Positions 23,470 to 34,594 of a stretch of 64,000 nt of DNA are shown piece by piece. Within the stretch, counting starts at the first letter, position 1, and each line of letters opens with the position of its first letter. Location of the stretch: contig CM057142.1 of NCBI GenBank assembly GCA_029964075.1, positions 759,770 to 823,769 of the forward strand. The letters run 5' to 3'. Below the pieces are notes generated by a model. That model made no database searches. It was not told where the DNA came from and saw only the letters and a program-made list of their open reading frames with translations. Position numbers and translations under genes: made by a program. The DNA is from Patiria pectinifera (lineage: Eukaryota; Echinodermata; Asteroidea; Valvatida; Asterinidae).

Positions 23470-23934
23470 CCTCCGCCAAGGAGGTTATGTTTTCATCAGC
23501 ATTGGTTGGTTGTTTGGTTGCTTGGTTTGTCTGTTAACAGGATAACTCAAAAAGTTATGGATGGATTTCCATGAAATTTTTGTATTGGTGGTCCTTGGTA
23601 CAAGTACAAATTGATTAGATTTTGGAAGTGATCCGGATCTGGGTCTGGATGCAGGAATTTTTTTTAAAGGATTCTTTACCATGTTGTATGGCGTGTGTGG
23701 GTAACGCAGCGTGTAGTCTATGAGCGCATTGCTCACACACCATTGAAACTAGCAGGTCAATGGACTCGACCATTTGATACTATGGGGGAGTGGAGAAATT
23801 TTGTGCAATAAAATGTGGAGGTCCAGTGGATATATGCGAGTATTTCTATTGGGTGTACTGACAATGTGGCGGGGAATTATGATTAATTGTTCAGCCTTGG
23901 CGGAGCTTTGCGCTCACTGAGTGCTTTCTAGTTA
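23470..23934. mobile_element. MITE-like element with CCTCCGCCAAGG ends
   Basis: The left end CCTCCGCCAAGGAGGTTATG and the right part CCTTGGCGGAG...CACTGAGTGC form inverted ends. Interior wording (AAAAGTTATGGATGGATTTCC, GATCCGGATCTGGGTCTGG) matches, from memory, a repeat widely seen in animal genomes. It is non-coding. The target duplication was not determined. Confidence 0.55.
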
Positions 23935-24119
23935 AATATTTGGCTGTGAGTCATATTACTGCTACTCACTGGCAAAAAGGAATGTGGACATGTTCATGAA
24001 AAGTGCAAGCTTTACCTGTTATGCATGAGAATTAACATGAAGTGTTTTTTTGAAACAAAACAAAAAAAGGGAAGAAAAAGAAGCATTTTTGCAGTGTTGT
24101 GATTGAATCAGTTAAGGAG

Positions 24120-24720
24120 AATATACGAGAAAGTGTGAATTCGTAAATTAAGAATCCACACTTGCGAGTGTATTCTTCGACTTAAACCATTGCGTCAAAA
24201 GAAGTATTGGCATTAACAGTGAGTGGAGATGAAAAGACTTGGGAAAAATGTTGCAACCTGACGCCACTTCCGCGATTGTGTACAAAGTATATGGAGAGTC
24301 AAGACAATTTTCTAAGTATTTCCTAACAAAATTGGAAATATTTCTCAGTCCCAGATTTATGTCTGATCGTCATTTTTTGCAGTGAATGACCTTCATTGAG
24401 ATGACATATGAAGAAAAAAGTGGCGTCAGGTTGCAACTTTTTTCCCGGCTCCTTCCGTCGACATAATAGTTCAGATGATGATTTCTTTCCTACTCGAAGT
24501 AGGTTTTGCAGTGACGGCGGAGAATCTGAAGGAAGGAAAGTTTTGACGCATTTGGTCTTGTTAATGCTCATTATGGAGAACAATTGTCCAACGTATTCAA
24601 AGTGTGGATTCGTAATTCCGAATCCACACTTTACTAAAGATTCTTCGTTCCGAATCCACACTTTGTGACCAGCGGAACAGATTCGTATTTCCGAATCCAC
24701 ACTTTTAACAATAGTGTGAC
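24120..24720. repeat. inverted-repeat element with AATCCACACTT clusters
   Basis: A pair of inner inverted repeats (TTGCAACCTGACGCCACTT at 24251, complement at 24417) is flanked by clusters of the motif GAATCCACACTT or its complement: near 24131 and 24150 on the left, and at about 24602, 24620, 24652 and 24692 on the right. This is the layout of a non-autonomous transposon with subterminal binding sites. The outer ends were not identified. Confidence 0.55.
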
Positions 24721-26083
24721 GTCAAAACATTGGTTTAACTTAGTCACAGATCCGGTCACAATTATAAGGGATGCACAGATGAATAATGACAAAAGAAAGC
24801 GTTTGTCCCAGTTTGTTAGATTGGTCGGTCACTTGAATTGAGATTGAATGACTTGGGGTTACCGAGTTTCAACTCCGCACTTTGTACTAAAGCATTCAGA
24901 AGCAAGCTTCTTTGAAATTGCTATAACCAATGTCTTATCTGGAGTGCTAGCTGTGAATGTTACTATATCGGTTTGCCCTCCTGCAGGGGAAGGCAACTCG
25001 GTAAATTGCATCCAGGGTTGCCTGTTTGCCTGGTATGCAGACGTAAATGGCAAGCTATTTTGGAGGGAGTTTACTATTTTGAATGTCATAATTCGAGATT
25101 GCCAAGTAGTGGTGATGATATTGCACGAGAAAGCTTTAAAAAAAAGTTGGGGGTCTGTATAAAATATATCCAGCTGTGTGGAACAAAGCCTTGGACCTCT
25201 TTGTATAATTTATAATGCTCCACTAAGAACTGAAACATCTTCAGAACATTTGCTGCAGATACAAGGTGTCGACTGTCAACTACTTTGCTACCAAGCATTA
25301 AAGGGCTCTTGCAATTTTTTTAATTTTTTTTTATAAAAGCCTTAAAAATGCACCATTTAATCCCATTTACATGATTTTCAATTTTCGTTTTGCATTTTCA
25401 AAGGTATTTGGTGCCTTTTTGGTTTATATGCTAATGCAAATTCCCATATTCATGAGCAAATGTGTGATGTCATTTCAGGCAGAAACCTCAATGTTACAGC
25501 TATTTCAGAACAAAAAAATGCCAGAATTTTTGGATATTTTGCTGCTGTAAAGTTTCTTTTCTTTGATGATTTGTTGCTATGTCACTGACATGGCAGTAAG
25601 CTAATGAGCAAACTTTTCTCATTTTTGGGCTCACTATTGGAACAGAAAAAAACCCTAAACTGAATCATGTTATCCTGAAGCGACATCACAGCAACAGCAC
25701 CCTCAGTTGTCGGGAAAAGCGTGGGAAAGAATAAATGTTAAAAGAAGTGCACTTTTCAATTAAATTAACCAAAAAGGGATGTCAGTTAGTTTTCATACAT
25801 TTAAAAGGAGTAAAAAGTTGCACAAAATGTGTTTCGAAGAAGAATTCATCTCATGCAAAATATATATAATAATGCAAAATGTTTGTTGCAAACTTTAATG
25901 CCAAGTTTTAAATGATTAAAACAAACGAACCTAAAAACCAAGTTCAATCAAGCAAGATTCAAATATGTAGTGCAATTATATAATTTTTGGAAGTAATCGA
26001 TAGTCACATGGTACATATGGGTCTTGTGGTTTCTGACTAACACCCAGTAAAAAAAAAAGCATAGACAGACCACCAACATAGAG
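24721..26083. other. non-coding, AT-rich
   Basis: No gene is recognised. The stretch at 25300-25640 (TTAAAGGGCTCTTGCAA..., ATGCAAATTCC, GTGTGATGTCA) has the flavour of a dispersed repeat, and a similar ATGCAAATGAAGC phrase occurs at 22664, but the match is too short to define a family. Confidence 0.25.
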
Positions 26084-26155
26084 CTGGATAGCTCAGTTGT
26101 TTAAGCACTGGTACAGTGTGCCATTGGTTGCAGGTTCAAATCCCGCTCATGTCAA
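26084..26155 (+). repeat. tRNA-like sequence (pseudo-tRNA)
   Basis: The D-arm region TGGATAGCTCAGTTG and the B box GGTTCAAATCCC are present, but the acceptor and anticodon stems do not pair. It resembles the sequence at 11725 and is read as a tRNA pseudogene or SINE head. Confidence 0.45.
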
Positions 26156-26317
26156 TTATTAATTTCAAAACTTTGCAAAGCAGCTTCCATAATAGAAATT
26201 CCCAGCCAAATACTGTTGTTCAATAGAACGGATCATGTGCATCTCCAAATGAGATGTTTTCATTCAAAACTAAACTACTCGATTTTTTCGTCGAGTCCTT
26301 ATAATCGAGTATACTTT

Positions 26318-26637
26318 AAAAAAAAAAAAGGTAAAGGTAAAGGGGGTGTACATGTGTTAACAGGAACGGAGTGCCCATCTCTCTTTCATTAGCGATTGGG
26401 CCAGACTCGTATGCTGCTGTGGGGGGATCGCCACACCTCCTCCACAGCGAGTCTGTTACCTTCCCAGCATTGAACAATGCCGGTACCCATTTAACACCTG
26501 GGTTGAGAGGGGTAATTGAGGTAAAGCGCCTTACTCAAGGGCACAACATGCATGTCCACGATGGGGCTGGAACCCACAACCTCACGATCATGAATCCTGT
26601 GCTCCACCACTAGACCACATGTGTCCCCTTGGGTGAT
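26318..26637 (-). repeat. tRNA-derived SINE, family S2, near full length
   Basis: Read on the minus strand, the element starts GGGGACACATGTGGTCTAG with a tRNA A box (TGGTCTAGTGGTGGAGC) and a B box (GGTTCCAGCCC). The body has the phrase TGCCCTTGAGTAAGGCGC, common to many marine-invertebrate SINEs, and ends in a short repeat tail (TTTACCTTTACC, then T run). A 5'-truncated sister lies at 28992-29143. Confidence 0.8.
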
Positions 26638-26741
26638 GGAGTAGGTAGTACCGTGAATTCAAGTCCGAGTATTTTTGATATTTGAGTACCAGTGTGAGTA
26701 TGATTACTGAGAACTACAACTCGAGAATGAGAGTACGAGAA

Positions 26742-26969
26742 CTACAACTCTAAGGTAAGGTGTCTTTCCCAATCCCTTTTCCCAGCTGAAGCCCCTGGCC
26801 TGAACTTGCCCAGCCGTCTGTCAGCAATCTGTTGCAAAAGTGGTCTTATATCCCTTGCCAAGTGGCCATAGTTTATTGATGCAACCTCATTCACACTTTG
26901 GACAAGAGGTGGCAATCGTTTCCATCCCTGCAACACAGTTGCTTGTAGAATCTGAACTATTTTGCACTA
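26742..26969 (-). other. protein-like open stretch, unassigned
   Basis: About 75 codons without a stop encode a plausible protein segment, including QGWKRLPPLVQSVNEVASI and RDIRPLLQQIADRRLGKF, ending in TAG. No clear polypyrimidine acceptor or donor borders it. It could be an exon, a processed gene piece or a fragment of an unknown transposon. I recognise no family. Confidence 0.25.
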
Positions 26970-27073
26970 TCGCAGACTTGTATTATTGACATACTGTTCT
27001 ATTTATGGTCGGTCTGATAATGGTGTTAACAGATGGGGAATTTGTAGCTAAATCGTGCATATTTTCCAGTCAT

Positions 27074-27245
27074 TTACAATGAGTCATTCTATAATGTATG
27101 GTCCAAATTGTGAACTTTTTCCTGTCCCTGTTACCTTGGTACTTTGAAATTTGCCATTCTACGAAAGACTTCAAATAGTTTTTAAATTTGTGGGTAGGTA
27201 GTTTAGTTTGCTATTCATAATCACTCTTGGAGGATGATTGCTGTA
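27074..27245. mobile_element. Q-family MITE fragment
   Basis: The phrase GAGTCATTCTATAAT at one end and the interior phrase TTTCCTGTCCCTGTTACC match the Q-family copies at 54259 and 41126/42221, with CACTCTTGGAGGA in the middle. The far end is missing. Confidence 0.5.
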
Positions 27246-28978
27246 TGGGACCGGGATCCACTAATGGTGGACCTATGTTGATTTCAACACAGGTACGTAG
27301 GCAAGACAATTCGTTGGGTTCCCAGCAAAATATGAGCATTCTGACGCAAAAAAAATCACTTCATATAATACCCACACATATTATGAATCCAATGTTTTCC
27401 TACACGAATTATAAATTGTACAAATTTCAAATTTGTCTCACATGAATCATAATTTTTAACAACTTAATTTCCAATGTAAATCTTTAAATTTCATTAAAAA
27501 AGAGACAGTTTTTTGCATATGCCCTTTTGCTGGAAAGATTTTGGTGATTACGTGTTAGCGTGTAATTGGGTGAAGCGCATATGCCCTTCTGCCAGGCACA
27601 CGAATTGTGTTAAAAGGCCGTGAGTGTGGGCAGCAGTGGAGCCCAAGTTTAAATCTCCCACTCTCTGTTTTTTTTCCACCATGGAAGGTGTACTTTTGCA
27701 TTGAGTCAATAGGTTATAATCGCTTAAATTAATCCCCAATCCAAATATCAAGATCACTCGGTGTTGTAGGAATTTTGCCAAACAAACTTGCCTCAACCTT
27801 TACGTGAACAGTTGTTGATCATTTCAAATTAGCATAACCCTTGGAAATCCTGCGTTGGCATTTTTATTTTTTTTGGATGTCCATGCCGGTGGGCCATATT
27901 TAATCCCCACTCAAATAGCCCAAACTGGCACGATTGAATGTATAGACAGTAATCAGTATTGAATATTGCCGCATTCCGGACACAGATTCGGGAAGAGTTT
28001 TCCCTGGGAGATAACACTAATTTGCACAGCTGCGTGTGTCTGTGTGAATCACCACGTGCAAAGAGATGAATCGCTGACGATAAAGTGTCGGATTCTATTC
28101 TCTTGTCAACTCTTGGCTCAAGCTTTGTCCTTAATTGCGACAACTTTGAGATACGGATGTAGAGCTAAGACAGTGGGTACTGTTATTGAAAATAACGAAA
28201 TTGGGGCCAAGTGTTGATTTGATGACAGCTTTTCTCCCATGAGTGCGTTGTAGTCTGATTTGTTAGAATTTCGGCCTAAAAGCTGTTTCTGATCCCTGAT
28301 GACAGTTGGCATTCCTGGGACAGTCTGAAGCCTCGCAGGCCAATTTTTTTTCCAAACATCTTGACTGTAAGCTGAGAACGGCTTTGAAAATGTTACAGCC
28401 CCAAGCAATGTGAAGTCTGTCTATATTCTGACTTGTAATTATACGGAAGTTGACTTCTTTAGATTTTTAGAAGTCCAACAATGGAAAACATAGAATGAGG
28501 GATTGAAAAAAAGGGGTGGCTCTTAAAGGTACATTGGAGCATTTGCCTTTTGTGCACGTTGTTTCGATTGAAGCAACAAATTTCTCTAAATTTGAAGAAG
28601 GGTGCATACCAGCTAACTTGTTCAAGTTTCTCATCTGGTGCTATACATTTTGTGAAAGCAGAAAATCTATGCACTAATTCGTTACTAGCTCCTCGAGATC
28701 AAAAGCTGCCACTTCCTAATTTGAATTGCACCCTTTCATGAAAAACCTCTAAATTAGCCAGTAGGACGTGATTCTAGACTGACCAGCCCATCGTTGGCAT
28801 AATGAAATATGATGCACGGGTCAAACTCAATTTAAATATCTGTGTCGAAGAAGTAGGTGCACAGCAGCCAAGCGGCTTTCAGAATCACTGTGGGCATTGC
28901 CTCAGTGTCCTCATGTACACGTGTAATATGAGGTAAGTCTTAAGTCAAGCACTCTTAGTACCATAGTTTTGCTTGAAT
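27246..28978. other. non-coding, nothing recognised
   Basis: No gene is recognised. A GGGTGCA / TGCACCC pair at 28600 and 28727 hints at a short inverted-repeat element beginning near TTAAAGGTACATTGG (28527) but is not supported by a second copy. Confidence 0.25.
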
Positions 28979-29156
28979 CCTTGGGCGTCACTGGAGGTTT
29001 GGCGATCCCCCGCAGCAGCATTTCATGGACTCGAGTCTGGCCCAATCGCTTCGGAAGAGAGATGGGCACTCATGGACTTGAGTCTGGCCCAATCGCTTCG
29101 GAAGAGAGATGGGCACTCCGTTCCTGTGAACACAGGTTCGTCCCCTTGGGCGTCAC
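28979..29156 (+). repeat. 5'-truncated S2 SINE with target duplication
   Basis: Bases 28992-29143 match the 3' half of the SINE at 26318 (GGCGATCCCCC, TCTGGCCCAATCGCT, AGAGATGGGCACTCCG). They are bracketed by the 13-bp direct repeat CCTTGGGCGTCAC (28979-28991 and 29144-29156), a target-site duplication. A 47-bp segment inside the SINE is duplicated in tandem (29024-29070, 29071-29117), differing at one base. Confidence 0.8.
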
Positions 29157-29189
29157 AAGAACAACTTGAATGGTGTGTGTCATCACCAC

Positions 29190-29520
29190 AAAAACACTTC
29201 TTCTTCTTTATTCATTCATGTTCACGATGACTTGATGAGTTAGGCCCAACTGTCCCTGTCGAGCATAGTGATGGAAAGAGATGGACCACTCAGACCAGTT
29301 TCTAGTTCGATGGATGTTTTCAGGGTCATGTTGGGACGACCTTTTCGTTGAGGGGCTTCAAGATTCCAGAGGAGGACTTGACTAGCTGGCTCATTATGTC
29401 AAGTGTGTATTGCCTGCAATGACCTATCGTGGTAGAATCGCGGCAACACAACTTGTGAAATATTGTCCAATTGTATGATATACAAATGGACGTGGAATGC
29501 GCAAAATCTGAGACAAACAA
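29190..29520 (-). mobile_element. LINE 3' fragment (RTE/CR1-like C-terminus)
   Basis: On the minus strand the reading KGRPNMTLKTSIELETGLSG then TMLDRDSWA is the familiar C-terminal tail of RTE/CR1-like LINE polyproteins (usually RGRP...D.GL......A..DR..W). It is followed by a stop and an AAGAAGAAG microsatellite tail, normal for these 3' ends. Only the last 100 or so codons remain, with at least one frame change upstream. The truncated SINE at 28979 inserted just beyond its 3' end. Confidence 0.65.
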
Positions 29521-31299
29521 AACACAACATACAAAAGTTCCATAGGGTTGTCTAAGGGGCGTGGCTAACTCGCAAACGGCAATAGGTCAATCAGGGACCC
29601 CCTATTGTCCATCTTTTGTTTGTACCCTTTTTTGTAACTTTTTAGGAAGACCTCCCATATGTTTTGTACACGATCGCCAAATTGGGGACCTTCGGGAATT
29701 GGGGACCTTGTTGTCCTCTATTGTTCAACGTCCCCTATTGAATGCACACACAAAAAAATCAGATAGACCCTGTGTGTTAGGAGCATAGCCAGGTGTTGTT
29801 CATATGCCTGCAGAAAAATTCAGCCTATAATAAGTTATAGAGTTGAACTTTACATCACTATGGAGAAGTTCGTATTTTCCCCAAACTGTATGTCCGTGGT
29901 CTGTTCACCTCATATTTTTCCACAGCGGGAATCAATTATCCCAGGTAGAAATATAATCCTGATCTCGAAACTTTAAACTACATCCCCTCCCTCAAAGTAT
30001 TTTTAAAATTATGTCGTGCTTGTCCAGTCTTCAATCCCAAAGAGGGACTTCCACTGGGTTTGCACTGACTGACTTTTAAAGTATGACCCAGTTCAGCCTG
30101 TGCGTATAATAAGTTCACATCACCCAGAAATTAGATTCGCAGTTGAAAGCGACTTGGGGGTGACCTGCTTTTGAGACCTGGCTGGCCCAATTTCATGGCC
30201 CTCCTTCTATGCTATATATACAGCAATATGGAAGGCCCTTTTTTGTTTTACTCTTTCAAGATGAGAGTTAGGATACCCTTTTCAATTTCTTATTGATCAT
30301 GATGCTCTGTGCTTTTCAAGGGCATTTACGAAAACACGGCCTCGACCGTTTCTGGCTTCAGCTTTTCCCTGATAGCCGAAGATTCATAAGCATCCTGGTC
30401 ACATTCAAACCGAATGAAAATTCACCAGCAGTTGACTCTGCAGGGCAGGACTTTGTGTCTCACAAGCAGAAAATGGACCAGTGTAAACTATAATGAGAAA
30501 GAAATGAGATGGAGCGTGAAGCTGGAAAAAGGACAGATATTTTGTCTCCCCCCCGACGAAATTCCTCTTCCTAAAATAACACATAATATTGCCAATCTCT
30601 GCTCATGGCTTCAAATTCTCAACCACCTCTTTAAAAAAAATAATCTTGGATTCAGCCGGCCTTCTTTGACAATGTGGGTATGCCACTGTGCGAAGTGTGC
30701 ACAAACCTAAACAATGTTAAATGTATAGCATTGGGTTAGTCATCCAGTGAACAAATTGGCTGTGATGTCACACAGAGTTTTGGAAGTCCCCCAGCTCATT
30801 GAGCTCAGGCACTTGACACCTCCCCGGTACCTTGTCTAATATGTTTGCAGTGACTCAGAGCTGCTGTGTTTGAATCAAAGAGAGGGAGGGGGTTGAAGCC
30901 CCCCCCCCCAAGAAGTTTTGTCCACAAGTTCAGCATCCAAAACCTCAATGCTTCCTGGTAGAAGTGCTAAGAAAGGTCATAGCCAGGACATCAAGGCTGC
31001 CTTGTTCGTGATAGTGTCAAGTCTCAGGAGGCACGGATGCTGTGATGCTCTTATCTTTCTTAGGCAGACCGTGAGATCTGGAGTTGCCTGTCATTTTGCT
31101 TGCAAAATTTCCCAAGGCATGGTTTGGTTGCCTGAAGTATGGTGAGGTTGGACTTTTGCTGTCCAATGTTTTCCATGTTTATTTCAGTCACATCCTGTGG
31201 GTACATTGAATGATCGTCCGAACCTTGCAGTTTTTACAGTGACCTTTTACAGCCAACGTATAGACAATATTTTAAATATGTAAAGCTTGTTTATTCTTT
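29521..31299. other. non-coding, nothing recognised
   Basis: No gene is recognised. A strong acceptor-like tract (TTTTACTCTTTCAAG at 30245) is followed by stops in all frames. The region 30100-30720 shares nothing with other parts of the window and so could be unique regulatory DNA. Confidence 0.3.
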
Positions 31300-32350
31300 T
31301 ACAGTGACTTGAGATTATGTACAACATTTGCTCTGGCTGTAATTTTCAGAAATGGATGGATTTGGGTGTTAAGTATACAAGTATAACATGGTTTGAGTGT
31401 GGATAGTCGATATTCGCTCCCCGAGGTATTGGAAGTTGACAAACTAGTTCCCGAGGCGAAGCTGAGGGAACTAGTTCGTCAACTTCCAATACCAAGGGGA
31501 GCTAATATTGACTATCTATCCGAAATAAACCATGTTTCATATTTGTTTTAACATACCTTAAACATGTTCAATTGATGAATTGAGCTCGGGAAACCACTGA
31601 TTAACATTTACGTGTGCTGCTATCTTTTCATGTGTAGCTAGGGCAATGTTCGTCTGTGCGTACTTCACCTGTGCAATAGTTCCACAATTGCTTCGTGAAG
31701 CGCATGCATCGTAACCCGTGCGTAGTCTACTACACATGCGTATTTACCGTGTGCTTGAATACTCACGTGCGTGCTTGGTAAACAGCAAAAATAGCAGCTG
31801 GCACGTGATGGTGAATGGACCAGTGAGAATTTGGCTCTCGATCATGAATATGGATGAGGTATAGTAATATTTTATAGTAAATATTATTACACTGACCTGC
31901 TTCAAGTTGTGTGTTTATAGGTGCTGGAAAAACCAAGACAAAAATGCTGTTCTTGTGGTCTGGTTCCCTTGAACCTGCTTCAGAGGAAACGGAGCAATTT
32001 GTTGGCGTCGGGCAATTTTCAGGTCAGGGGACCAGACTAGCTGGCTTGCACCCATTCACGAATGTGTATACCGATAACCAAAAAAAATGTGGACTAACTA
32101 TAAATGTTGTGAATTGGGGGCAGTATTTGAAAAAAGTAAGTTTTTTTCCAATGATGATTGGCCAACCATCGTTGAAAATTGAAACAAAAATTTAACTTTT
32201 TTCCTTGAAAAATGACAGCACACCAGGTGTGATGATATCTCAGGATGCTAGAAACTATTATGCACTTACAGTCAAGTAAGGTACATTGTATTTCATAATA
32301 ATTTTGGTATTTTTTTTTTTTGTGATGTTTGCAAATGTTTATTAACTTTA
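31300..32350 (+). mobile_element. M-family element split by an X-family insertion
   Basis: The left end (GTACAACATTTGCTCTGGC at 31319) and right end (GATGTTTGCAAATGTTTATT) match the reference M copy at 57362, and both inner hairpin motifs are present (GGTCTGGTTCCC at 31958; CCAATGATGATTGGCC at 32150). The M sequence is interrupted between about 31378 and 31863 by the hairpin element X1, and resumes with AATATTTTATAGTAAATATT. Confidence 0.7.
31385..31862 (+). mobile_element. X-family foldback element, copy X1
   Basis: A 153-bp hairpin (31385-31537) has arms starting AACATGGTTTGAG and meeting at a tip GAGGCGAAGCTGAGG. It is followed by a CpG-rich segment (CGCATGCATCGTAACCCG) and a distal end with CACGTGATGG and GGCTCTCGATCATG, ending at GAGGTATA. 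GTATA occurs at both borders and may be the target duplication. It is inserted in an M-family element. There is no coding capacity. Confidence 0.65.
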
Positions 32351-33793
32351 GGTCTATGTAAAACACAATTATAGTTTAAACTAAATTTTGGCCTTTAATG
32401 ATCTGAAGAAAAAAATCCTTGTAGAAGAAAAACATCTAGTTTATTCAACCTATTTGTTTCCAACCTTGCATTTCCAAAAACTTATTTTTTTAAGGACTAT
32501 ACATGCATTCAGAGCAAACTTTTAAAAGAAATCCTTTGTGGACTTAATAAACTAATAGCAGTATACAAACCATTTTAACCATTAAAATCTTGAAAAAGTG
32601 TGTTTTTTCCTGGTGTTTAAAAAAAAAATGGCCCTTGTTTCTCATTTGATAACACCAAACATTCAGTAAAAGAGTTTTGGCTATTTCCATTGTATTTTTG
32701 TTGTTGTAAATATCTACATGTACAAAGTTTATATCTTCATGTTTCATTTCTAAAGACTTTTGAAAAGTATTCCAAGTGTCAAATTATGAGTTGAATAATT
32801 TTTAGAATATAGGTTGGCACACCCTTATTTGGATAGGTTTTTGATGGTTAAGAGGGTCATTTACGGACTGGGGTGGGGTGGGGGTTCCCTCGTACCCCCC
32901 GCCCTGCAATCAGGACGCTGGGAAGGCCTGACGAATTAACGCTCTGATTGGATAGATTTTGCGTGACCTGTGACCTGCAAGTCATCACGACCACGACCCT
33001 GCAAGGTTTGAAACGGCTGTTAAGACTGAGTCATTCATCATTCTTTTATTCGTATTCATAAATGGCCTCTTTTGGTTGAAAAGCATAATAATGTAGGAAA
33101 ATCTGTAAAACTTATCTGTTTTGTAAATTTTAAACTCCTGTCAGCTGCTCAGGCTCCGTTGGAATTCACGAATGGTCGAAATGCGTATCATTCGATGCTC
33201 AAAATGTGTCCACATGGTCCGCAATGAAACAGAAATCACATCCGGTATGGTGTGTATGCATTTCTATGGCAAACTTTTCGGATAGCATTTGCGCGCATTG
33301 GCTAACTGCGGTCTTAAACAGCTGCTGCCAGATGCTTTGTACATAGGTCATGATAAATTACCCAGAATGCCATCCCCACTTCCTTCACAGGATTCTGTGA
33401 AGTTTATCAGCCCTTCTCAGCGCCCTGTTTGTAGGGCAGGGGGTACGAGCGAAGGGTGAGGGTTTCAATAGGGGCCATGCCCCCCCCCCCCCAACAAGTG
33501 TAAATTTTAAAAAGTTTTTGAGAGGAGTATGAGTAATCCTCTTGTCTTTCAGTCACACATTGTATGCAGTTTGAATGTGGTGCTTGGTGTGTTTGTACCA
33601 ACGCATGTGCTTCAGTCCGAAGTTCCTTCACTTGCCTCTCAGATTGATCATGGCAGGCAGTTTTTGTCTACAACCCAATAGATTGCCGGTAGCTCAGAGG
33701 GTCTTCTTTGTTATTTTAACATAGGAACAATGGATGTAGGAAAGGTTCATTCATGCCTGTCCAGTGCTGCCTCACCTTAACACAAAAGGTCTA
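32351..33793. other. non-coding, 3' flank of the sulfotransferase
   Basis: No gene is recognised. No convincing AATAAA was found on the minus strand close to the sulfotransferase stop. Short G/C runs occur at 32872-32900 and 33480-33493. Confidence 0.3.
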
Positions 33794-34594
33794 TTAAGGT
33801 TTGATGCGCAGTCGATGGAGATCATGATAATAGGGCAACGCCTCTGCAATCATCCGTTGAAAGTGGGGGGATGGCCCCGTCCCTTCATCCCTTGCCCCTG
33901 GGTTTGTCGCTGGTGTATTGAAACCTGTACTGTCCAACACTTTGTCAAACCATCCTTCTTTCATATGGTTCTCCCACTGTTTGTCGGTCATCAACCAGTT
34001 GGCTGGTACTCCACTGGCCCGGTCCCACTTGAGAAGCTCATCGGTGTATTGAAGCCCAACAGCGGCACAGAGACACTGAAGCATCTGTGAAGGATTGGCG
34101 ATCAGATCATCGGCATCCAGCACTAATGCTTTCTTGCCTAGGTTTTTGGTCACATGCTGGTACATTTCGGCTAGATGTGCCGACTGATTCAGCCCCAGAT
34201 AGAACTCTCTCCTCTTTTTGAAGTCAAACTTCTGTATGCGCTCTTCCATTGACCGTAGAGACTTTGCAGGGTCTCGGATCAGGAAGACATGCTGGTAACC
34301 GTCTGGTATCATGCCCAGACTCCTCATGTTATATGACACCTCTTTGCCGAGCACCAAGGATTTGCCGGGCCATGGTTCCTCATACAGGTCTCTCACATAT
34401 CTGAATGACATTTTGGGCTCAAGGAGTGGCTCTGTCTCGGGGAGTAGGCGCTCAGGACCCAAATAGGCAGCAACCCCAAAGAGTTCCATCAGGCACTGAG
34501 ACCCTGCATACTGAGATAGGGAGCGTGCCAACACGGTTGACAGTGAACGTGTGGTACACCAAATGAGGATCCGTACTTGCTCTGTACCAGACAT
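33794..34594 (-). CDS. intronless sulfotransferase-family protein
   Basis: The 266-residue frame runs from ATG (MSGTEQVRILIWCTTRSLST) to TAA with no intron. The P-loop-like CTTRSLST (residues 13-20) fits the 5'-phosphosulfate-binding motif, and LIRDPAKSLRS (105-115) fits the 3'-phosphate-binding motif with Arg107 and Ser115 in the usual places, so the predicted activity is sulfate transfer from PAPS to an unknown acceptor. There is no signal peptide or membrane anchor, so it is likely cytosolic. The length is normal for the small single-domain group. As I recall, similar proteins in lancelets and echinoderms are labelled branched-chain-aminotransferase-like, although the sequence is sulfotransferase-like. 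The start was chosen as the first ATG just before the conserved strand VRILIWC. No TATA box is obvious upstream. The lack of introns could mean retroposition or an old intronless family. Confidence 0.9.
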   Translation of the reverse strand: MSGTEQVRILIWCTTRSLSTVLARSLSQYAGSQCLMELFGVAAYLGPERLLPETEPLLEPKMSFRYVRDLYEEPWPGKSLVLGKEVSYNMRSLGMIPDGYQHVFLIRDPAKSLRSMEERIQKFDFKKRREFYLGLNQSAHLAEMYQHVTKNLGKKALVLDADDLIANPSQMLQCLCAAVGLQYTDELLKWDRASGVPANWLMTDKQWENHMKEGWFDKVLDSTGFNTPATNPGARDEGTGPSPHFQRMIAEALPYYHDLHRLRIKP

